A stretch of 64,000 bases of DNA from Thiohalophilus sp. GTDB taxonomy: Bacteria > Pseudomonadota > Gammaproteobacteria > UBA6429 > Thiohalophilaceae. A program made the translations under genes and the position numbers. Positions within the stretch are counted from its first letter, which is position 1. The number at the start of each line of letters is the position of its first letter. Location: contig NZ_JAXHLN010000003.1 of NCBI RefSeq assembly GCF_034522235.1, forward strand, positions 1,550,001-1,614,000, in the 5' to 3' direction. The notes beneath the pieces are model-generated. The model ran no database searches. It was not told the origin of the DNA and worked only from the letters and a program-made list of their open reading frames with translations. This document shows positions 56,957 through 64,000 of the stretch, one piece after another.

Positions 56957-58777
56957 ATGAGTATTCCCCGGTACACCGATGCACCGCACAAGAACCGCCA
57001 GGATCTGCGCAATCTGCGCCACATGTTGCCGTATTTGTGGGATTACCGGGGCCGGGTACTGGCGGCGCTGATCAGCCTGGTACTGGCCAAAGTGGCGACA
57101 GTGGGAATTCCGGTCCTGCTCAAGGAGATTGTCGATACCCTCGATACCTCACAAGGGCAGGCGCAGGCCGTGGCGGTGCCGATTGTGCTGCTTCTGGCCT
57201 ACGGTGCATTACGTCTGGGCAGCTCGTTCTTTAATGAAATGCGTGATGCCGTGTTCGCCCGGGTGCGTTATGGCGCAATGCGCAAGTTATCCCTGCAGGT
57301 CTTGCGGCACCTGCACCGGTTGTCCCTGCGCTTTCATCTGGAGCGTCGCACCGGCAATATTACCCGCGACCTTGAGCGGGGCGCCCAGAGTGTCAGCTCG
57401 ATCATGAACTACATGGTCTTCAATATCCTGCCGACGCTGGCCGAATTTCTGATGGTGGCTGTCATTCTGCTGGGTCAGTATGACATCAAGTTTACGATTG
57501 TCACCTTTTTGACGGTCGGGGTGTATGTCGCCTATACCTTGCTGGTCAGTGAGTGGCGCATGAGTTTTCGGCATCGAATGAATGCCATGGACTCGCAAGC
57601 CAACGGGCAGGCGGTCGACAGCCTGCTGAACTATGAAACAGTCAAGTACTTTAATAACGAACGGTTCGAGCTGCAGCGTTATCACGACACCCTTGACGAA
57701 TGGGAGCATGCGGCGGTCAAGAGCCAGACTTCCATGTCGTTACTCAATTTCGGTCAGGGCGCGATCATCGCCGCCGGCCTGACCATGATCATGATTTATG
57801 CCGGTCACGGCGTGGTCAATGGCGAGATGACGCTGGGCGATCTGGTGTTGGTCAATACCCTCATGTTGCAGATGTTCATGCCATTGAGTTTTTTGGGGAT
57901 AATTTACCGAATGCTCAAATACACACTGGCGGACATGGATCTGGTACTGAAGCTGCTGCATCGCGAAGAGGAGATTCAGGACGCGCCGGATGCCCGGCCG
58001 TTGCAGGTCACCCGGGGCAAGGTCGATTTTGACAATATCAGTTTTGCATATAACGAAGATCGTCCGATTCTCAAGGATATTACGTTTGCCATTCAGCCGG
58101 GGCGCAAGGTCGCGGTCGTCGGGCCGTCCGGGGCCGGCAAGTCGACGCTGGCCCGACTGCTGTTCCGGTTTTACGATGTGACCGACGGGCGAATCCTGAT
58201 CGATGACCAGGATATCCGCCATGTGACCCAGGAGAGCCTGCGTGCCGCCATCGGCATCGTGCCCCAGGATACGGTGCTGTTTAACGAAAGCATTTTCTAC
58301 AATATCCAGTACGCCCGCCCCGGTGCCAGCCGCGACGAGGTGGAGCAGGCGGCACGGCATGCGCATATTCACGATTTTATCGTCAATCTGCCGCAGGGTT
58401 ATGACACGGTGGTGGGCGAGCGCGGGTTGAAGCTCTCCGGTGGTGAGAAGCAGCGGGTGGCGATCGCCCGGGTGATCCTGAAAAATCCGGTGATTCTGGT
58501 CTTTGACGAGGCCACCTCGTCCCTGGACAGCCAGTCCGAGCAGGCGATCCTCAAGGCGCTGCGGGAAGTCGCCGAGCAGCACACGACACTGGTGGTGGCA
58601 CACCGCCTCTCGACCATCGTCGATGCGGATGAGATTCTGGTGATGGAGGAGGGGCAAATCCGCGAGCGCGGGACCCATGCCAGCCTGCTGGCGCGCGACG
58701 GCCTGTACAGCCACATGTGGGCTCTGCAGCAGAAAGAGCACCATCGCGAGACGCTCCAGTCGGAACCGAAGGTCTGA
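56957..58777 (+). CDS. Atm1/HMT1-type ABC exporter, fused membrane and ATPase domains
   Basis: 606 residues. Six membrane spans fill residues 30-310 (IVDTLDTSQGQAQAVAVPIV, RTGNITRDLERG). The nucleotide-binding domain has Walker A VVGPSGAGKST near 393, signature LSGGEKQRVAIAR, Walker B VILVFDEATSSLDSQ and H-loop VVAHRLSTI. The family (AtmA, mitochondrial Atm1) exports glutathione-linked sulfur species or metal conjugates, which fits a sulfur-oxidising lifestyle. Acts as a homodimer in the inner membrane. Confidence 0.92.
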   Translation: MSIPRYTDAPHKNRQDLRNLRHMLPYLWDYRGRVLAALISLVLAKVATVGIPVLLKEIVDTLDTSQGQAQAVAVPIVLLLAYGALRLGSSFFNEMRDAVFARVRYGAMRKLSLQVLRHLHRLSLRFHLERRTGNITRDLERGAQSVSSIMNYMVFNILPTLAEFLMVAVILLGQYDIKFTIVTFLTVGVYVAYTLLVSEWRMSFRHRMNAMDSQANGQAVDSLLNYETVKYFNNERFELQRYHDTLDEWEHAAVKSQTSMSLLNFGQGAIIAAGLTMIMIYAGHGVVNGEMTLGDLVLVNTLMLQMFMPLSFLGIIYRMLKYTLADMDLVLKLLHREEEIQDAPDARPLQVTRGKVDFDNISFAYNEDRPILKDITFAIQPGRKVAVVGPSGAGKSTLARLLFRFYDVTDGRILIDDQDIRHVTQESLRAAIGIVPQDTVLFNESIFYNIQYARPGASRDEVEQAARHAHIHDFIVNLPQGYDTVVGERGLKLSGGEKQRVAIARVILKNPVILVFDEATSSLDSQSEQAILKALREVAEQHTTLVVAHRLSTIVDADEILVMEEGQIRERGTHASLLARDGLYSHMWALQQKEHHRETLQSEPKV

Positions 58778-58866
58778 TAACCGCCAGCCTGACAGGGGAT
58801 TTGCAGCGGCTGTGTCAGGGCCTGATTCGCGCTATAATCTGTCCGAAGAACGTATGAGGTGAGGCC

Positions 58867-59226
58867 ATGCAACAAGAGTTGAAAAGCGCAATCGAGTCCG
58901 CCGCCGAGTCAAGCTGCGGCGGTGCGGAGCCGTTTGCCCTGCAGGTGATCGATGACAGCATGGAGCCGGAGTTCCGGCGCCGTTGTATCATCGTGGTCGA
59001 TCCAACCGGCCATGCCCGTCATGGCAGCTACGTCATCGCTCTGATCGAAAACGGCTATATTTTTCGCCAGCTGGTTCTGGAAAATGAACAGTACTATCTG
59101 CAGCCGCTCAATGAAGCGTATATGCACGAGAAACGCCCGATCGAACTCAGAGCCATCCAGGGCGTGGTCGTCCAGCAGTCCGGCCCCCACGGCCGCCGCA
59201 AGGACCGCAAGCGCTACGAAGACTAG
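58867..59226 (+). CDS. S24-like (LexA/UmuD C-terminal fold) small protein
   Basis: 119 residues: PFALQVIDDSMEPEFRRRCIIVVDPTGHARHGSYVIALIENGYIFRQLVLENEQYYLQPLN matches the S24 catalytic fold with Ser in DDSMEP. The usual catalytic lysine (x-K-R/Q-L) reads FRQL, so Arg replaces Lys and peptidase activity is doubtful. There is no N-terminal HTH, and the basic tail GRRKDRKRYED is unusual. It may be a regulatory or phage-derived remnant. Confidence 0.7.
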   Translation: MQQELKSAIESAAESSCGGAEPFALQVIDDSMEPEFRRRCIIVVDPTGHARHGSYVIALIENGYIFRQLVLENEQYYLQPLNEAYMHEKRPIELRAIQGVVVQQSGPHGRRKDRKRYED

Positions 59227-59467
59227 CCGGGTTACTGGGAATAAACGCAGAGGGCGCGGAGACGCAGAGGCGCGGAGAAAATCATTTTATCTCGTCACTG
59301 AGTTATTTGTGTGACCAAAAGTTAAATGCCCATCTGTCCCAATACCACAAGTTATACAGCAATATCTTCTTCGTAATCTTGTGACTTTGCGGATAACAAT
59401 AATTTTATTCCTCTGCGTCTCCGCGCCTCTGCGAACTCCGCGTTTTTAATCGGATTCTAAAAAGAGG
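59227..59467. repeat. Fold-back element between S24-like gene and rhodanese
   Basis: Arms 59237-59279 (AAACGCAGAGGGCGCGGAGA...) and 59408-59446 (complement, ...CTCTGCGAACTCCGCGTTTT) enclose about 130 bases of AT-rich DNA without a gene. The arms match those at 46454-46627; the cores differ. Lies between convergent genes. Confidence 0.85.
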
Positions 59468-59932
59468 TTATTTCTTGCTCATTTGTTCCGGGCGGAGTTT
59501 GGGGGTGAAGAAGTCGATGACGGTGTCTTCGTCCACTTCGTTTCCGCTGTTGTCGTAGAAGGGCTGTTCGTAGTCGCTCCAGCCGCGCAGGCCGGTTTTT
59601 AAAGAGGTGACGTTTTTGTAGCCGAGTTTTTGCATGACTTCGGCGGCGAAGATGCTGCGGTTGCCGGAGCGGCAGACGACCACGACCTCCCGATCCCGGG
59701 CTTCGACCAGCTCGGGCACGGTATCTTCGTAATCGTATTCACAGGCCGTCTCCAGAATGCCGCGCGGGACGTTGATCGAGCCCGGGATATGCATGGCGTC
59801 GTATTCGTAGGGTTCCCGCACATCCACGATCAGGATATCGGGGTTTTCCTGAAGCTGTTCTTCCAGGTCCCAGGGGAAGAGTTCATCCACATGTTTGGCG
59901 CTCTCGGCGACCAGTTCGGTAAATTTTCTCAT
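59468..59932 (-). CDS. Rhodanese-domain sulfurtransferase
   Basis: 154 residues: single rhodanese domain, NPDILIVDVREPYEYDAMHIPGSINVPRGIL, with active-site loop VVVCRSGNRSIFAAEVMQKLGY (Cys-Arg-Ser-Gly-Asn-Arg) and LKTGLRGWSDYEQPF. A C-terminal extension of 30 residues (DEDTVIDFFTPKLRPEQ) goes beyond the domain. No signal peptide, so cytoplasmic. It probably moves sulfane sulfur; the partner is unknown. Confidence 0.9.
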   Translation of the reverse strand: MRKFTELVAESAKHVDELFPWDLEEQLQENPDILIVDVREPYEYDAMHIPGSINVPRGILETACEYDYEDTVPELVEARDREVVVVCRSGNRSIFAAEVMQKLGYKNVTSLKTGLRGWSDYEQPFYDNSGNEVDEDTVIDFFTPKLRPEQMSKK

Positions 59933-60136
59933 CGTTACAGCCTGCCCAATAAATTAAATGTCATTTGTTATCGATAGAATAACGGAATCACCGAACACAC
60001 CGAATACACTGAGTAATAAACTGCATAAAAATCGAGTCCAGCCTGTCCCTCACATTCGATTTTCAGTGTTTTCGGTGTCATCGGTGGTCAATCTGCCGGT
60101 CCCGAATAAACACGCGGTTATTGACGAGCGATACAG
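59933..60136. repeat. Fold-back element between rhodanese and response regulator
   Basis: Arms CACCGAACACACCGAATACA (59989-60012) and the near-complement ending CGGTGTCATCGGTG (60063-60086), with about 50 bases of loop. It forms a long hairpin after the regulator's 3' end and may act as its terminator. Confidence 0.75.
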
Positions 60137-60808
60137 TTATTCGGGGCTGGCGCGAGACAGGCCGTATTCGACGGCCATGACCGCGGCCTCGACCCGGGAG
60201 TGGACATCCAGTTTGCGCAGGATGGCTTTGACGTGGAGTTTGACGGTGCCGTCGGAGATCCCCAGGTTGCGGGCGATGGCTTTGTTGCTCTGGCCTTCGG
60301 CCAGCAGGCCGAGGATTTCGGTCTCCCGCGGGGTCAGTTCGTCAAACGGACTGGCGTTGGCGTTCTCGTCGTCGCTGTGGCTGCCCTGGACCGCCTTGGC
60401 CAGAATCGGGGCGAGGTCCGGGGCGACGACGGTCTTGCCGTTGTTGACGATGTCGCGCAGGGCCAGAACCAGATCATCGGGTTCCATGTCCTTGAGCAGA
60501 TAACCCTGCGCGCCTTCACGCAGGGATTCGAGCAGATCGCCTTCGTCGCTGCTGGTGGTGAGCATAACAACCGGCAGATTTTCGTCATTCTGGCGTAATA
60601 ATTTCAGTACACTGAGGCCATCGATGCCCGGCATGCGCATATCCAGCAGGACCACATCGGGTTTGAGTTCCTCGACCAGTCGCAGGCAGTCCTGGCCGGA
60701 ACCGACCGAGGCGACGATTTCGATGCCCCGACTGGCCAGCAAACCTTCGAGACCCACACGGAACAGGGTGTGATCATCAATTAACAGAACGCGCAGACTC
60801 ATAATCAA
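60137..60808 (-). CDS. NarL/FixJ-type response regulator
   Basis: 223 residues: receiver RVLLIDDHTLFRVGLEGLL, phospho-acceptor DVVLLDMRMPGIDG, VVMLTTSSDEGD and YLLKDMEPDD. A LuxR-type HTH follows, LTPRETEILGLLAEGQSNKAIARNLGISDGTVKLHVKAILRKL, like NarL. ATG 60808 overlaps the kinase stop; ATG 60802 is also possible. Its regulon may include the nearby dsr genes, but this is only proximity. Confidence 0.93.
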   Translation of the reverse strand: MIMSLRVLLIDDHTLFRVGLEGLLASRGIEIVASVGSGQDCLRLVEELKPDVVLLDMRMPGIDGLSVLKLLRQNDENLPVVMLTTSSDEGDLLESLREGAQGYLLKDMEPDDLVLALRDIVNNGKTVVAPDLAPILAKAVQGSHSDDENANASPFDELTPRETEILGLLAEGQSNKAIARNLGISDGTVKLHVKAILRKLDVHSRVEAAVMAVEYGLSRASPE

Positions 60809-62454
60809 CCCTGTAGTTGTAGCGGTACTTCGACGGTCTGAACTTCGGGATAACGGAAGCGCAGCAGAACCCGGGTGCCTTCGTTGGGTTCGCTTTCGAT
60901 GCGGACGGTGCCGCCGATGCGTTTGGCCCGCTCATCCATAATGCTCAGACCGAGATGATCGCCGGAGGTGCGATCGGAGGACGGCAGGATATTCATGCCG
61001 ACGCCATCATCTTCGATCAGGATACGGCAGTCGCCGTTGACATCGCTGCGCATAATAACACGAACGGCATGCGCCTGGCTGTGTTTGCGGATATTGTTGA
61101 GGGCTTCCTGGATAATACGTAATGCCTGAACTTCGACACTGGCCGGCAGATAGAGCACATTCCATTCCTTTTGCAGGTAGATGGAAATCTCGCTCTGGTT
61201 GCGGAAACGATCCACCAGATGTTCGACTGCCGGTACCAGACCACGCTTGTCGATCGGTGCCCGGAAGTGGGTGATCAGCTCGCGCAATTCGGCATAGGCC
61301 TCGTCGATATTGTTTTCGATTTTCTCCAGCTCGTACCAGATGGAGGGTTCTTCACCCTGGCGGATGGTTTCATCCAGGACGCGGATCTGGAAACGCAGAC
61401 TGGCCAGGGTCTGGGCCAGCGAGTCGTGCAGCTCATGGGCGAGCCGGGTGCGCTCTTCCATGATCGACAGACGTTGCGCCTCGTCCTCGGAGCGTGCCTT
61501 ATCGATCGCCATCCCCAGATGCCGGCCGATGCTGGTGAGCAGATCCTCGATATCCTCGGGTTCGGCGAAATCCTCCTGGCTGACGAACAGGTTGTAGACG
61601 CCGAGGGTCTTGTCCCGATATTGCAGCGGGACGACGATCATGCCGATGTCTTCGCTATCAAAAAAACTGCGGCCGATGATCTTGTCGCATTTTTGCAAGT
61701 CGCTCTGGAACATGACCTTGCCCTCGGTGAAGGCGCTGCCACACAGACATTGCTCCGAGGGGATCAGTTGTTCGCGTTTGACCAGATCCTCGTCCAGCCC
61801 GATGCTGGAGACCAGGCGCATCTGATTATTGTTGTCCACCAGGCGCACGACCGCGGCACGGGCATTGACCACATCTTTCAGGGTGTGCAAAAAACGGGTC
61901 AACAGATCATCGAGATCCCGCGAGATATTAATACTGGCCGCGACATCATAGATGATCTCGAGCGAATGGGTCTTGCGCTCGATATGCTTGGTCTGTTTGC
62001 GGACCTGGCTTTGCATATCCAGCGACAATACTTCGAGCTCGTTGGCCAGCGTGTTGAAGTCACCGAACAGTCCCTTGAATTCGTTGGGAACTTCTTCCGG
62101 CAGACGGGCGGCCAGATTGCCCTGACGCAGTTCCGCAGTCCAGCGGCGTAACTGGGTCAGGGGCCTGAGCAGGGTGCGCTGCACTACAATGATGAGCAGC
62201 GCGATAAGCGCCAGACCGCCGACGAGCAGGGCCAGGGTAATGGCCACCAGGGTTGAGCCGGCATGGTTGACGTACAGCAGCCAGGCGCTGGCGATGCCGA
62301 GTATGATGAGAACCGCGCCGATCCCGAAAATGGCGCCACACAGGCGGCTTCGCCAGATGCCCTCGTACGGCGTCAGCGGGTCGGTGGCGGCGTTCTCCGT
62401 GTCGCCGGCCGGCTCAGAACGACTGGCTACGGTGTGTGGCTTGTTCATCGACAT
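60805..62454 (-). CDS. NarX/NarQ-like sensor histidine kinase lacking a periplasmic sensor
   Basis: 549 residues. Two membrane spans (38-62 and 69-91) have only about six residues between them, so the nitrate-binding P-box domain of NarX is absent. HAMP (RPLTQLRRWTAELRQGNL), a signalling helix, a GAF domain (about 185-335) with cysteines in SEQCLCGSAFTEG and DLQKCDK, then HisKA_3 (RTRLAHELHDSLAQTLASLRFQ) and HATPase (EALNNIRKHSQAHAV, DDGVGM, HLGLSIMDERAKRIGG). It probably senses a cytoplasmic redox or small-molecule cue. Partner of the adjacent regulator. Confidence 0.92.
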   Translation of the reverse strand: MSMNKPHTVASRSEPAGDTENAATDPLTPYEGIWRSRLCGAIFGIGAVLIILGIASAWLLYVNHAGSTLVAITLALLVGGLALIALLIIVVQRTLLRPLTQLRRWTAELRQGNLAARLPEEVPNEFKGLFGDFNTLANELEVLSLDMQSQVRKQTKHIERKTHSLEIIYDVAASINISRDLDDLLTRFLHTLKDVVNARAAVVRLVDNNNQMRLVSSIGLDEDLVKREQLIPSEQCLCGSAFTEGKVMFQSDLQKCDKIIGRSFFDSEDIGMIVVPLQYRDKTLGVYNLFVSQEDFAEPEDIEDLLTSIGRHLGMAIDKARSEDEAQRLSIMEERTRLAHELHDSLAQTLASLRFQIRVLDETIRQGEEPSIWYELEKIENNIDEAYAELRELITHFRAPIDKRGLVPAVEHLVDRFRNQSEISIYLQKEWNVLYLPASVEVQALRIIQEALNNIRKHSQAHAVRVIMRSDVNGDCRILIEDDGVGMNILPSSDRTSGDHLGLSIMDERAKRIGGTVRIESEPNEGTRVLLRFRYPEVQTVEVPLQLQG

Positions 62455-62531
62455 AGTATACGGCAGACCCCGATGGCAAGGCGATATTCAGGATGACTGG
62501 ACACATCTGGAAGACACCTTGACTCATTGAA
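62455..62531. other. Short gap between dsrR and the kinase
   Basis: 77 bases with no clear terminator, so the dsrN-dsrR transcript might run into the two-component genes on the same strand. Confidence 0.4.
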
Positions 62532-62870
62532 TTAAAAGTAATGCGAGCTGTCACTGTCCGCTTTGGGCGGGACGTACTCGGGATCGTTGGGATTGAGGAA
62601 AATAAAATTGAATTCCCCCGACTCCAGCTCCACGAAATCCAGTGTAGCGCCCTGCAACAGAGCGACGCTGTCCGGCGGCACCATCACCGAGACGCCTTCG
62701 GAGGTGTAGCTGATGTCATTCTCATCCTGCTGATCGGCAAAGCCCATGGCGTACTGGATCGATCCGGCGTCATCGCGTTTGGCGGCGATACGGATGGGCA
62801 TGCCTTCCATCTGGTTCTGCTTGGCCGATTGCTTGATTTGTTCCGCGGCTTTGGGCGTCACCGTAATCAT
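62532..62870 (-). CDS. dsrR: DsrR-like A-type (IscA/HesB) protein without cysteines
   Basis: 112 residues: ITVTPKAAEQIKQSAKQNQMEGMPIRIAAKRDDAGSIQYAMGF and VMVPPDSVALLQGATLDFVELESGEFNFIFLNPN match the HesB/IscA fold. The three cluster-binding cysteines are absent (AAKRDDAG, and NPNDPEYVPP for the usual CGCG). A. vinosum DsrR is known as such a cysteine-less A-type protein, coded after dsrN, and here dsrN lies directly upstream. Role: dsr expression or maturation rather than Fe-S transfer. Confidence 0.85.
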   Translation of the reverse strand: MITVTPKAAEQIKQSAKQNQMEGMPIRIAAKRDDAGSIQYAMGFADQQDENDISYTSEGVSVMVPPDSVALLQGATLDFVELESGEFNFIFLNPNDPEYVPPKADSDSSHYF

Positions 62871-62943
62871 AAGGACTCCTTCGTTTCGATTGCCTGACAG
62901 AGGTTCGCTGACTGGATGGTTAATATCCCAGTCATTTAGTCAA

Positions 62944-64000
62944 TTATACATCAATTCCGTTCTCGCGGGTGCGCCGGACAAAGTCGATAAAGCGTCGGGC
63001 CCAGTGGTGGCGCGCTGTATCGCGCTGGTGAGCGTAGCAGGCCAGCAGGTTTTTGTGGATCAATCCGTCGTGCTCGCCATCAATGCCGGTGCCGCGCAGC
63101 ACCCGGTAGGCGAAGCGCTGGGGCTGGGCCAGATTTTCGAGCGCGGAATAGTGAAACTCATGGGCGGGGAATTCCGCCTGCGGATCGGCGGGCGCGGCAG
63201 TCGCCCAGGGGCTCTCGTCGGTCTCGCGCAGACGCACGTAACCGCGGCCCTGGGGGCGGCTATGCATGACCACATCCGCGGGAATGACGCCGACCATGGG
63301 CGCTGTCTCGCCCTGCCAGCGGATCTGACGACACAGATACATCAGGCCGCCACACTCGGCATAAGCAGGCAAGCCGCCTTCAATCGCGCTGTGAATGGCC
63401 TCACGCAGGGGCTGATTGGCCGCCAGTTCCGTCAGACGGGATTCGGGGAAACCGCCGCCGATGAACAGCCCATCGATCGCCGGCAACTGGCGATCGTGCA
63501 GGGTGTCGATGGGGACCAGTTCGGCGCCGGCTTGCTGCAGCGCCTCGAGATCACCGGGATAGTAAAAGCCGAAAGCCTCATCCCGGGCGATACCGAGACG
63601 GATATCCGGCGGCCGGACCGGCGCCGGGGCCGTCGGTAGTTCGCTGGCGGGCAGGGCCGGCGCCTGGCGGGCCAGGGTCTGGAGCCGGTCCAGATCCACC
63701 TGCTGGGCAATCAGCTGGCCGATGGCTTCGATTTTCCCGGTGGCCTCGGTGTTTTCATTGCTGGGGATCAGCCCGAGATGGCGCTCGGTAATGGCCAGGC
63801 GTGTATCGTGATAGACGGCACCGACCACGGGCAGATGGGTATAGTGCTCGATGACGGCGCGCAGTTTGGCTTCGTGGCGGCTGCCGCGGATCTGGTTGAG
63901 AATCACCCCGGCAATATTGACCTGGGGATCAAACGCCTGATAACCGAGGATCAGCGGGGCGATCCCCCGGGTCATCCCCTGCACGTCAATGACCAGAATG
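62944..64000 (-). CDS. dsrN: DsrN-like cobyrinate/siroheme amidase, N-terminus beyond window
   Basis: Resembles CobB/CbiA. The visible part starts within the P-loop-like N-terminal domain (ILVIDVQGMTRGIAPLILGY, NIAGVILNQIRGSRHEAKL). The class I glutamine amidotransferase domain follows: GLFIGGGFPESRL, nucleophile Cys in GGLPAYAECGGLMYLCRQI, and late EFPAHEFHYS. With dsrR next and no cobalamin genes in view, DsrN (amidation of siroheme for DsrAB) fits best. The frame stays open to base 64000; the ATG-like codon at 63984 is internal. Confidence 0.87.
   Translation of the reverse strand, partial: ILVIDVQGMTRGIAPLILGYQAFDPQVNIAGVILNQIRGSRHEAKLRAVIEHYTHLPVVGAVYHDTRLAITERHLGLIPSNENTEATGKIEAIGQLIAQQVDLDRLQTLARQAPALPASELPTAPAPVRPPDIRLGIARDEAFGFYYPGDLEALQQAGAELVPIDTLHDRQLPAIDGLFIGGGFPESRLTELAANQPLREAIHSAIEGGLPAYAECGGLMYLCRQIRWQGETAPMVGVIPADVVMHSRPQGRGYVRLRETDESPWATAAPADPQAEFPAHEFHYSALENLAQPQRFAYRVLRGTGIDGEHDGLIHKNLLACYAHQRDTARHHWARRFIDFVRRTRENGIDV

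Noticed and set aside
57740..58744. 334-codon minus-strand frame over the ABC exporter
   Set aside because: Antisense shadow; the plus strand has complete ABC motifs.
61171..62151. 326-codon plus-strand frame over the histidine kinase
   Set aside because: Antisense shadow of an intact kinase gene.

Overview
Organism and overall character. The window looks like chromosome of a sulfur-oxidising gammaproteobacterium. Its end carries a dsrN-dsrR pair, the order known from reverse-dsr sulfur oxidisers such as Allochromatium. It also has a pseudomonad-like block (tRNA-Val, thrS, infC, rpmI, rplT, pheS, pheT, ihfA, merR, tRNA-Pro), cysC and cysG. Housekeeping genes are GC-rich; the middle of the surface-sugar locus (about 7.6-15.9 kb) is visibly AT-rich, which suggests horizontal origin. 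No search could be run, so names rest on motif recognition.

Layout. (1) 1-19.5 kb: surface polysaccharide (O-antigen-like) locus. rmlB, rmlA, a wecE/rffA-type aminotransferase and a wecF-type transferase point to a TDP-4-amino-4,6-dideoxygalactose (Fuc4NAc) residue. Glycosyltransferases, a Wzy-like membrane protein, a NodB deacetylase, two sulfotransferases, an epimerase and a PglC/WcaJ-like initiating sugar transferase follow. wbpM, which usually sits beside the initiating transferase, lies at 36.9-38.9 kb. (2) 18.7-36.9 kb: a toxin-antitoxin and repeat island between those two genes. It holds RelB/DinJ pairs with truncated toxins (twice), YefM/YoeB, HigBA-like, HicAB, three VapBC/Phd-VapC-type pairs plus one broken pair, a DUF1778-GNAT pair, and a duplicated 2.3-kb segment. 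That segment carries a HicA-like/HTH gene pair broken by a MITE-like element. (3) 39.4-50.4 kb: an IS256 copy and the translation-factor block, whose usually tight spacing is interrupted by repeats. (4) 51-64 kb: cysC, cysG, a GGDEF-EAL protein with a periplasmic-binding partner, an Atm1-type ABC exporter, an S24-like protein, a rhodanese, a NarL/NarX-like two-component pair and dsrR/dsrN.

Repeats. Almost every intergenic space from 18.7 to 53.3 kb is built from a few dispersed families: heptanucleotide tandem repeats of several sequences, a REP-like palindrome (TGTAGGAGCGG...), chains of small hairpins, and fold-back elements. Heptamer tracts often begin at, or within about ten bases of, stop codons of unrelated genes. 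One tract lies inside pheT. Others supply the stop codon of a GNAT toxin and of the GGDEF-EAL gene, and one cuts off a RelE/ParE toxin.

How it fits together. The sugar locus would make a lipid-linked glycan carrying Fuc4NAc-like and possibly sulfated residues; cysC at 51 kb makes the PAPS that sulfotransferases use. cysG makes siroheme, which DsrN is thought to amidate for reverse sulfite reductase. The toxin-antitoxin island looks like a repeat-driven accretion zone inside the glycan locus.
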